From an uncultured Bacteroidales bacterium (lineage in GTDB: Bacteria > Bacteroidota > Bacteroidia > Bacteroidales > P3): DNA of 5,546 bases. This document shows, one piece after another, positions 1-5,546 of this stretch. Numbering within the stretch: position 1 is the stretch's first letter; every line of letters begins with the position of its first letter. Both the position numbers and the translations under genes were made by a program. The notes below the pieces were generated by a model. That model did no database searches and was not told where the DNA came from. It worked only from the letters and a program-made list of their open reading frames with translations. Where the stretch lies: assembly GCA_937901525.1 (NCBI GenBank), contig CALDHX010000032.1, positions 1-5,546 on the forward strand, written 5' to 3'.

Positions 1-100
1 CTGATTCGCCTGCGCTTACTAAGGCTCCGTTCAAGGTTGCACTTGTGTTTCCTACGTTAGTTGCTGGCGTTGTTGTTACTTCTCCTAATACTACTACAAC
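1..100 (-). repeat. Fn3-like repeat unit 3, first third only
   Basis: Residues 1816-1848, cut by the window edge. After VVVVLGEVTTTPA comes TNVGNTSATLNGAL (1829-1842), which aligns with the ATGVDHQSAILNGTI region of unit 2 if two extra residues are allowed near its start. It is clearly a third copy of the same module type but is much less similar than units 1 and 2 are to each other. The number of further copies beyond position 1 is unknown. Confidence 0.75.
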
Positions 101-3100
101 TGGGGCTGCGCTTGTTGTGAATGTCATTTCGTTTCCTTCTACTGTGCCGCTTGCTGTGGTTGCATAGGCTTTGAATACGTAAGCTGTTTCTGCTGTTAGG
201 CCGTTTACTACTGCTGAGATTGTTGTGCCTGTCGCTGATACTTCGCTCCATGTTGATGCACTTTGTGCTTTGTACTTGAATCCTTGGGCTGTGATTGTTT
301 CACTGCCTGCTGTGATTGTTCCGTTCAAGATTGCACTTTGGTGATCTACGCCTGTGGCTGCTGTTGTCGCTACTACTGGGGCTACTATCGGTGCTGCACT
401 TGTTGTAAAGGTCATTTCGCTTCCTTCTACTGTGCCACTTGCTGTGGTTGCAAAGGCTTTGAATACGTATGTTGTTTGTGCGGTCAATCCGTTCACTACT
501 GCTGAAATTGTTGTGCCTGTTGCTGATACGGTTGTCCATGTTGATGCACTTTGTGTTTTGTATTTAAATCCTTGTGCTGTGATTGCTTCGCTACCTACGG
601 TGATTGTTCCGTTTAGTGTTGCACTTTCGTGTGTGATTGCTGTGGCTGCTGATGTCGCTACTACTGGTGCTACTATTTCTTCGCCACTTTCTTGTAGTGT
701 TGAGAATGTTGCTGATACCCATTCTGATTCTGTGTCTTCGCATACGGCTCTTACTTCAACTGTGTAAGCTGTGTTTGCTGTTAAGCCTGTTAATGACTTA
801 CTTGTTGTTGTAAGTGTTTCTGTTGCACCACCATTTAATTTAAATTCGTATGTTGATGCTGTTCCGTTCCATGTTATTTCTGCACTTGTTTGTGTGATAT
901 TGCTTGCTGCAAGAGCTGTTGGTGCATCACATGGTTCTGGTTCAGGATCTTCTCCGCCTTCTCCTTCTTCTGCATCGTAAACTGTAAAGTTATCAACGAG
1001 AACTCCGTATCCGTCAACACCTGCTGATACAAATGCTATTTGATATGTTTCACTTGGGTTAGGCAATGCAATAGAATCTAATACCCATTCATCAGGTGTT
1101 CCGTTCATTGTAGCTAATAGTGTCCAAGCTTCGTCTGCACTCGCTTTGTAATGAACAGTTAAACCTTCAACAACACTAAGATAAGATAGTCTTGCATAAT
1201 CAAATTTAACGTAAGGATTTGTTAATGAAGTAAGGTCGAACATTGGAGTAATCAATCCTCCTGATATACCTTCTTCATAAGTATGCCAAATTGCATTTCC
1301 TGAAATAAATGGAATAACACCTAATTCATCTTCATCTATTACAGTCCATATGTTATCAAAGTAATCAGACTCTCCTTGAATAGACTCTACCGACCAGCAA
1401 TTTGCGCCTGATTCAAAGTCTTGTACATAAGGATATTCTGTAATAACATCACAAAGTGTAGCGAATGAAATAGTTGCTGTTGGAGTAGATTCTTCTCCTC
1501 CACAATCTGTTGTTACATAAACAGAATATGTTGTTGAGGCTGAAAGGTCTGTTAATTCAACAGATGTTTCACTTGCTGAAACCATAGTATATTCTTCTTC
1601 GCCTGCTGCTTTGTAATATACATTCCATGCAGAGTGTGATTCATCATTGTCTGTCCAAGAAATTGTTGCAGAAGTTGTTAATATATTTGATGCAACTACT
1701 GAACTTGCAAGAGGTCTTATACATGTCGCTTCTTCTCCTACTCCTTCAACCATAACGTTGTCAATTATTGCAGGTGGATTATTTTGAACACTTCCGTCAT
1801 TTCTCCACAAGAATACAAGTTTTTGCACTCCGTTTAAGGCAAGATTTTCTATTGTTATAACTTTATGAACTGTTCCACTTTGTTGATTGATTTTTGCTTC
1901 ACCTATTGTTCCTGTTGAATAAGAAGCTGAAGCATAAGAAGCACTACTATTTGTTGTAGGGTCAATTGCAACAGTAGGGTCAACAAAGAATACTTTCAAA
2001 TAGTCACAGCAAGATTCTCCAGTAACTGTTACATCAAAACTGATTCTTATCGAGTCTGTTGCTCCTAATTGGAATAGTTTTTCTGCTACTACAACTGAAG
2101 AGGATGCAGAATAGGTTGCTGATGTTCCTCCGTTAGATGAAATAAATAGTTCTCCACTTGTTCCACCTGTTCTTGTTCCAACATACCATTTATTTGTACA
2201 AGTAGAGTTTCTTAATAACCAACCATTATCGCCTGCTTCTTCAAAGTCACAAGTATAAGGTAATTCAACAGGTTCTTGAAGTGTTGTTGCTGCTATTGCA
2301 TTAGATGCAACTGCTTCGTCTGAGCCACAAACTGCAGTTACTGTAATTATGTATCTTGTTGCAGATGTAAGTTCTTCAAGTGTGAATGGAGAAGAAGTTA
2401 CTGTTTCTGTTAATTCTTCTTCTGAACCATCTGCTCTATAAGTAATAGTATAACTATCTGCTCCTGTTTCTGTCCAAGCAACGTCTATTGTAGATGTTGT
2501 TATATTTTCAGCAGTTACGTCTTGAACTTGAGGACAAGATGATACTGAAATTGAAACATTATCAATTGCAGCAGGTATTGCTAATTCTGCATCTGTTGTA
2601 TAACCAAGTGCTGTGAATACCAAACGTTTTTCTCCTGTAACATTTCCAAGGAATACTCTTTCTGTTTGCCATTCATCAGAACCTGTTACTACTGCTATCA
2701 TATCAGCAGAGTTTAATAAACCTGTTGCAAGAGGAGCTACATCTACTAAATATGCTGCTATACCTCCGTAAACACTATTTCCTTCTTGACGACCTGTTAC
2801 TTTCCAATCAAATGTAAGTTCAAATTCGTCTTCAGTTTCACCGAAATCAAAGTCTTTCCATAGGTGAGAAATTGTTTGTGAAGAAGATAATGTTGCTGCA
2901 TAAGATTCTCCGTCATTTGAAACGTATGCTGCAGGTGCTTCATTACCTGTTGCTTCTCCTACAACCCAAACATTTGCTGTGTTTGCAGCACTTGTTTCGC
3001 TCCAAACTCCGTCATCAAATGTTGTTTCGTAAGGAACAAGTTCTGTTCCCACAAGTGTTGTGAATGTTGCTGTTGCCCATTCAGATTCTCCATCTTCACA

Positions 3101-5546
3101 AATTGCTCTTACAGCAAATGTATATGTTGTTTCAGGATTTAAGTCTGTTAATTCAATTGGGTCTGTTGTAGTAACCTCTTCTGAACTTCCTGAAGCAGGG
3201 TCTGCATCTTCTCCTTCTACTACTACATATTCCCAACTTGTTGCAGGACCATAATAACCAAATGTTGCAGTTGCAGTTGTTGAAGTAATAGTTGCCTCAG
3301 GTACTGCAATATTATAAGGTGCGGGACATGCAACTATATCTTCAACTGCTATGTTATCTACACATAAGTAGTTGTCTCCATTAGATACTGTACTTTCTCC
3401 GTAGAACGCAAATCGAACAGTTCCTACTATTGGATCTCCATTTTCATCTGTAATAGCATAAACATAACGTGTCATTTGGTTTGTTAGGTCAGAGAAGTTG
3501 TGTTCTGTATCATCATCTCCGTCAGCAAATACAAGACCATTTGCTATATTCCAAGAAGTACCATTATCAAGAGATACCATAACGATAAATCTATCATCTG
3601 GTGCAGAAGCTGGTGGTGCATCTGAACCATATAATCTTAAACCAACATCAAAAGCAAGTTGTTTTGCAACACCATCATCAGCCAAGTTAATACTTGGAGT
3701 TACAAACCAATCTTTATAAGTTGTACTCCAAAGATTTATTCTCATCATAGTAGAAGTTTGTCCTCCTACTGTAGAAGAGGCATTATATGACCAAGATGTA
3801 GAAGTAGTAAGGTCAGAAGTATTTACTTGTCCGCTTGCTGGTATCAATCCTTTGTAACGGTTCCAACAAGAAGGTTCTGTATATGGATTTACATCAAAGT
3901 TTTCAGTCCAAGGAGTTGGTAATGCTTGACAAGGAGTAGTAATATTTATTTGATCTGCAAATGCAGGCTCATCTCCATCAGCACAAACAACACCTACTTG
4001 AATGTTATAAAGTGTTTGGAAGCTTGCTTCCATTACTGTATAAGGGAAATCATCTATTGTAAGGTCTGTGATTTCAAGCCATTCAGTAGAAGCACTTTCT
4101 TTGTAACGCAAAACGTATGTAACATCTGTGTTTACTTCATCTGTCAATTCAACAAGTAATGCACCACCTGTTTCACTTTCTTCTGTTTCTGTAAATGACG
4201 CACTTGTTTCTAATGAAGTAGAAGTACAAGAAATTGCTGCAATTACTATGTTATCAACAACACCTGGGATACCATCTGTACTACCTGAGTCATTATACCA
4301 TTTGAACATTAAGTTGTAAATACCTTCCATTCCTCCTGCAGGAATAATAGCGCTGAATGATTGCCAATTAGGATGAGCAAATAATTTTGCTGTAAGAGGT
4401 GAAACAGAAGCGAAATCTTGTCCCAAAGGAACTAATGCCACTTGCATATAATCATAAGGAGAAGTGGTAGTAGCAGAAGAATATTCTCCATCACACTTCC
4501 AATCAAATGAAATATGTATTTCTCCTGTTGGTTCAATATTAATAGGTATTGAAGCGTATGCTGTTGAAATAGGAGAAGTAGTATAGTTTACTGTTGCTCC
4601 ATTATCATTTGAAACATACATAGCACCACCATCTGTTGGAGTACCATATTCATCAACGGTATTGTTTGTTGCTGTTCCTATTGTCCATAGGTTTGCATTA
4701 GTTGATGTAGATTGAATAACAGCTGATGTTTCTGGAGTATCAAAATCAAATGATACAGGAAGAGTGTAAATTATAGGAATAGTTGCAGTAACAGGTTCTG
4801 ACCACTCTCCGCCACAAGCTTGTTGCGCAGCAAAGATATATGTTGTTCCTTCTGTCAAATCTGTTATTTGGAATGGTAGTGTGTCTTCTGATGTTATAGT
4901 TACGGTTTCTGCACTTTCAGGATCAAATTCGTCTCCTTCTGCATATTCTGCGTATGCTACTGTAACTCCATCTTCTCCTATGTTTCCTGTATCATAACTT
5001 ACGTATGCAGAATGATCACCAGGGGCAACACTTAATCCATATACATCTCCACAATCTGGTATTTCACTAATTTCAAAGTTATCAATATAGAATGTAGATG
5101 ATTTTTGTCTAACCGCAAATGCTAAACGTGTATTTCCTGAGTATTCGTTCAACAAAACTTCTGCCGTATTATATTCTGTAGTAGGTCTTGAAGAGAAATC
5201 TATTGTTCCAAGTAATGTAAAGTTTGCAGTATCTGCCATTGAAGTATAATCTGTTTCAGTTACATCAAGAGCATATACATCTAAAACAGGAGCATTTGTT
5301 GCTGAACTATATTTAAATTGGAAATTCAAACGTTCATTTCCTGCTAATTCAAATATTGGACTTATAAACCAATCAGAGAAATCATAAGATGATGTAGATG
5401 TTGTACCATAGAAATACAAAGCTTTTGAACCATCTAATCCACTTCCTGATGAAAGTGATGACCAATAATAAGAAGAATATCCTCCATTTACATTATACCA
5501 ACAGTGAAGAGCACTTCTATTTGCTTTTGCTGAGTCTTGTATTGAA
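1..5546 (-). CDS. Giant multidomain Fn3 / choice-of-anchor J (cleaved-adhesin-like) surface protein, internal fragment
   Basis: One minus-strand frame stays open for 1848 complete codons (5545 to 2) and runs off both edges, so the start codon, signal peptide and C-terminus are not visible. The translation is a string of six beta-jelly-roll modules and at least eight Fn3-type modules, with a ninth beginning at the low-coordinate edge. Jelly-rolls of this class occur in Bacteroidota surface proteins, including gingipain and hemagglutinin adhesin regions, and typically bind glycans or proteins; Fn3 modules act as spacers. Composition is Thr, Ser, Glu, Asp and Gly rich with few Lys or Arg, and Cys is placed regularly, all fitting an exported protein. 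There is no transmembrane-like hydrophobic stretch and no recognisable protease, glycosidase or other catalytic signature. A C-terminal type IX secretion sorting domain would be expected beyond position 1, but that is inference. The family is confident; ligand and exact function are unknown. No frameshift or internal stop was found. Confidence 0.95.
101..388 (-). repeat. Fn3-like tandem repeat unit 2 (96 residues, 288 bp)
   Basis: Residues 1720-1815, again opening IVAPVVAT and closing MTFTTSAAP, in exact head-to-tail register with unit 1. Differences from unit 1 cluster in the ATGVDHQSAI segment (1730-1739) and around the W-S-E turn (1767-1769). The blocks VSATGTTISAVVNGLTA and ATTASGTVEG are unchanged. 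The match to unit 1 at both DNA and protein level marks this as a relatively young duplication compared with the other modules, which share only short motifs. Confidence 0.88.
389..676 (-). repeat. Fn3-like tandem repeat unit 1 (96 residues, 288 bp)
   Basis: Residues 1624-1719, opening IVAPVVAT. Markers are SATLNGTIT (1641-1649), TAQGFKYK (1657-1664), STWTTVSATGTTISAVVNGL (1668-1687), TTYVFKAFATT (1691-1701) and a closing MTFTTSAAP. This is the Bacteroidota Fn3-like repeat in which the B-strand Trp is replaced by Leu (the SATLNG motif) and a G-F-x-Y-K strand follows. It has no cysteine. By hand alignment it matches the next unit at 81 of 96 residues, and about 242 of 288 bases agree. A stalk or spacer function is inferred. 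Confidence 0.88.
695..931 (-). other. Fn3 module 6
   Basis: Residues 1539-1617. It starts CDAPTALAA (Cys1539). The B strand SAEITW has Trp1559, followed by STYEFKLNGGATE (1564-1576), SLTGLTANTAYTVEVRAVC (1584-1602, Cys1602), EDTESEW and the closing ATFSTL. It is the shortest and cleanest Fn3 here, and the last with the cysteine pair. A six-residue acidic spacer (1618-1623) then leads into the cysteine-free repeats. Confidence 0.9.
932..970 (-). other. Acidic Gly/Pro/Glu linker
   Basis: Residues 1526-1538 consist only of Glu, Gly, Asp and Pro, ending in a Pro-Glu-Pro-Glu-Pro run before Cys1539. Such acidic proline linkers are flexible or extended. This is the only clear low-complexity linker in the window and separates the alternating jelly-roll/Fn3 part from the Fn3-only C-terminal part. 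Confidence 0.8.
971..1453 (-). other. Jelly-roll module A6, choice-of-anchor J / cleaved-adhesin-like
   Basis: Residues 1365-1525, the most canonical jelly-roll in the window. It has YPYVQDFESG (1371-1380), Cys1383-Trp1384, LITPMFDL (1431-1438), YVKFDYARLS (1445-1454), LTVHYKASADEAWTLL (1463-1478), W1487, an I-A-L-P strand, YQIAFVSAGVDGYGVLVDNF (1501-1520) and a closing T-V-Y-D. This order (xFE, then LI[ST]P, then V-x-Y-K/S with W-x-x-L, then I-x-F and a final [IV]DN[IF]-x-[IV]) is the family pattern. Family members in oral and gut Bacteroidota serve as adhesin or carbohydrate-binding domains. It is the last jelly-roll before the Fn3-only C-terminal stretch. Confidence 0.87.
1454..1726 (-). 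other. Fn3 module 5
   Basis: Residues 1274-1364. It begins TCIRPL (Cys1275). The B strand SATISWTDND carries Trp1297, and then come AWNVYYKAAGEEEY (1306-1319), VELTDLSASTTYSVYVTTDC (1329-1348, Cys1348), G-G-E-E-S and the closing ATISFATL. All core Fn3 features are present: B-strand Trp, Tyr-corner turn, and closing F-x-T-L. It is immediately followed by the opening Cys of jelly-roll A6 (Cys1365), so the linker is essentially absent. Confidence 0.87.
1727..2278 (-). other. Jelly-roll module B5 (NxW[TVY][IV]G subtype)
   Basis: Residues 1090-1273. It opens with ELPYTCDFEE (1094-1103), the family's 'LPY..dFE' entry, then NGWLL. NKWYVG (1118-1123), ELFISSNGG (1132-1140), SFDVTVTGESCCDYLKVFF (1169-1187), LVFLWRNDGS (1243-1252), NNPPAIIDNVMV (1255-1266) and an acidic tail follow. 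This is the clearest copy of the B subtype, so I used it to recognise B2 and B4. It is unusual in carrying four cysteines (1099, 1116, 1179, 1180), including an adjacent pair just before the D-Y-L motif. Cys1099 with Cys1116 could form one disulfide; the partner of the vicinal pair is unclear. Confidence 0.8.
2279..2539 (-). other. Fn3 module 4
   Basis: Residues 1003-1089. After SCPQVQDV (Cys1004) comes the standard Fn3 B strand TIDVAW with Trp1024. The strand SYTITYRADGSEEE (1031-1044), the turn LEELTSATRYIITVTAVC (1056-1073, Cys1073) and the closing AIAATTLQEP follow. This is a compact, well-formed Fn3 with core Trp and Tyr both present. The two cysteines are 69 residues apart in the conserved pair positions. 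It links two B-type jelly-rolls, the only place in the window where two jelly-rolls of the same subtype are consecutive. Confidence 0.85.
2540..3052 (-). other. Jelly-roll module B4 (NxW[TVY][IV]G subtype)
   Basis: Residues 832-1002. Its order is ETTFDDG (840-846), NVWVVG (858-863) followed by EATGN, AYVSNDG (873-879), LTFDWK (910-915), AAYLVDVAP (930-938), W959 on a late strand, KRLVFTALGY (973-982) and the closing AIDNVSI (993-999). The NVWVVG, YVSNDG and FDWK markers place it with B2 and B5 rather than with the A-type modules. It has no cysteine of its own; Cys1004 belongs to the next Fn3. It differs from B2 and B5 in lacking the D-Y-[ML] motif and the W-x-N-D loop. Confidence 0.7.
3053..3334 (-). 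other. Fn3 module 3
   Basis: Residues 738-831. It opens with ACPAPYN (Cys740), typical of Bacteroidota Fn3 copies that follow jelly-rolls. The Fn3 core follows: ELTDLNPETTYTFAVRAIC (798-816, with Cys816), then E-D-G-E-S-E-W and the closing T-F-T-T-L. The Leu-Thr-Asp-Leu-x-Pro-x-Thr-x-Tyr turn is textbook for the family. An acidic Ser-rich stretch (777-791) lies in the middle of the module. Cys740 and Cys816 are the expected disulfide pair. A spacer role is inferred. Confidence 0.8.
3335..3931 (-). other. Jelly-roll module A3, choice-of-anchor J-like
   Basis: Residues 539-737. The module begins with C-Q-A-L-P-T-P-W and then ENFD (548-551), the usual 'Y/W..xFE/D' opening of the family. It has Cys560-Trp561, the strand DWFVTPSINL (612-621), LAFDV (630-634), RFIVMVSLDNGTSW (652-665, the 'V-x-x-S-x-D-x-G-x-x-W' strand-turn), TVRFAFYGE (709-717) and the closing CVDNIAV (728-734). 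It is the longest A-type copy. The extra length lies partly in two acidic loops, D675-E681 and D700-D704, which could bind calcium; that is inference only. It sits between Fn3-2 and Fn3-3. Confidence 0.8.
3932..4234 (-). other. Fn3 module 2
   Basis: Residues 438-538. It starts at I-S-C (Cys440) right after the closing DN strand of B2. It continues through the strand VTYVLRYKES (475-484), W489, the turn leading to LYNIQVGVVC (512-521) with Cys521, and the acidic loop ADGDEPA. Cys440 and Cys521 hold the conserved pair positions. This is the longest Fn3 copy in the window because of an insertion of roughly twenty residues rich in Glu and Thr (about 449-470). The N-terminal half is weakly conserved, so the strand assignment there is tentative. 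Confidence 0.65.
4235..4774 (-). other. Jelly-roll module B2 (NxW[TVY][IV]G subtype)
   Basis: Residues 258-437. This belongs to a second jelly-roll subtype shared with B4 and B5. Its markers are NLWTIG (285-290), the strand MYVSND (309-314), FDWK (347-350), YDYMQV (364-369), FKWYNDSG (414-421) and the closing VVDNIVI (429-435). B5 shows the same order of markers, including D-Y-[ML] before a strand ending in V-P or D-P, and W-[RY]-N-D-[GS]. I recall this arrangement from Bacteroidales Fn3 proteins, where it is usually annotated only as choice-of-anchor J or left unnamed. The single Cys351 has no obvious partner inside the module. The ligand is unknown. Confidence 0.7.
4775..5062 (-). other. 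Fn3 module 1
   Basis: Residues 162-257. The module opens with PDC (Cys165) directly after jelly-roll A1. It ends with the Fn3 signature of an L-T-x-G-T-T-Y turn (residues 230-236) and a strand leading to Cys244, then G-G-E-W (245-248). The Cys165/Cys244 pair is in the position repeated in the five other classical Fn3 modules here, so a disulfide tying the first and last strands is likely. The usual B-strand Trp is absent (a Tyr occupies that area), and an acidic insertion around residues 190-213 makes this a divergent copy. A spacer role is inferred. Confidence 0.7.
5063..5545 (-). other. Jelly-roll module A1, choice-of-anchor J-like, N-terminally cut
   Basis: Residues 1-161 of the fragment. 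A Cys-Trp pair (residues 15-16) is followed by the strand DWFISPIFEL (58-67), the hallmark position of this family where most members have an L/F-I-[ST]-P strand. Next come the strand starting LDVY (88-91), a strand around RLAFAV (140-145), and the closing strand YIDNFEI (153-159). The spacing matches modules A3 and A6. The first strands lie beyond the window edge. This is probably a binding module; no catalytic residues are expected in the family. Assignment rests on pattern recognition and internal comparison with A6, the clearest member. Confidence 0.75.

Noticed and set aside
263..505. A plus-strand open frame rich in cysteine
   Set aside because: The Cys and Tyr codons come from the complement of Ala and Thr/Val codons in the repeats; it overlaps other shadow frames and has no independent support.
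57..539. Two minus-strand open frames (57-251 and 300-539) with similar Ser/Asn/Arg-rich translations
   Set aside because: Both lie in an alternative frame of the two repeat units. Their resemblance is simply the 288-bp duplication read out of frame.
101..676. The direct repeats considered as a CRISPR array or mobile-element ends
   Set aside because: The period is 288 bp with no spacers, and the frame is preserved through both units as protein repeats.
354..767. A plus-strand open frame of 137 codons starting with ATG
   Set aside because: It is antisense to the Fn3-like repeats. Its Ala/Val/Thr-rich translation mirrors the repeat codons, it spans unit boundaries, and the minus frame shows clear domain structure throughout the same bases.
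2872..4319. Several plus-strand frames of 63-77 codons, some with hydrophobic Leu/His-rich translations
   Set aside because: All are antisense to continuous domain-coding sequence of the minus frame, and none has a convincing ribosome binding site or family resemblance.
5237..5239. The first in-frame Met (residue 103) as a possible gene start
   Set aside because: It lies inside jelly-roll A1, whose earlier strands are already coded upstream, so the true start lies beyond the window edge.
1..5546. Promoters, terminators, tRNA or other RNA genes
   Set aside because: The whole window is coding on the minus strand with no intergenic gap, and nothing resembling an RNA gene was seen.

Overview
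The whole window is the interior of one very large protein gene on the minus strand. The frame whose codons start at plus-strand positions 2, 5, 8 and so on, read in reverse, has no stop codon across 1848 complete codons (5545 down to 2). Neither the start nor the end of the gene is present. I translated this frame by hand; residue numbers below count from the first complete codon at 5545..5543, so they are not true protein positions.

The product is a secreted or surface-exposed mosaic protein of the kind seen in Bacteroidota (probably Bacteroidales). The evidence is the alternation of fibronectin type III (Fn3) modules with beta-jelly-roll modules of the choice-of-anchor J / cleaved-adhesin class, a Thr/Ser/Glu/Asp-rich and Lys/Arg-poor composition, and moderately AT-rich DNA. 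The genus cannot be named from this window.

Layout from the N-terminal side (high coordinates) to the C-terminal side (low coordinates): jelly-roll A1 (5063-5545, cut at the edge), Fn3-1 (4775-5062), jelly-roll B2 (4235-4774), Fn3-2 (3932-4234), jelly-roll A3 (3335-3931), Fn3-3 (3053-3334), jelly-roll B4 (2540-3052), Fn3-4 (2279-2539), jelly-roll B5 (1727-2278), Fn3-5 (1454-1726), jelly-roll A6 (971-1453), an acidic proline linker (932-970), Fn3-6 (695-931), then two closely similar 96-residue Fn3-like repeats (389-676 and 101-388) and the start of a third (1-100). All six jelly-rolls end in an [hydrophobic]-D-N-[hydrophobic] strand. All six classical Fn3 modules carry a Cys near the start and a second Cys near the end. 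The C-terminal repeats lack cysteine and are richer in G+C.

The expected role is adhesion or carbohydrate/protein binding outside the cell, with Fn3 modules as spacers. I see no enzyme catalytic domain, RNA gene, promoter, terminator, mobile element or CRISPR array. The open reading frames on the plus strand and in the other minus frames are shadows of this gene. The window does not show a new multi-gene system; its interest lies in the repeat history and modular logic of one giant protein.
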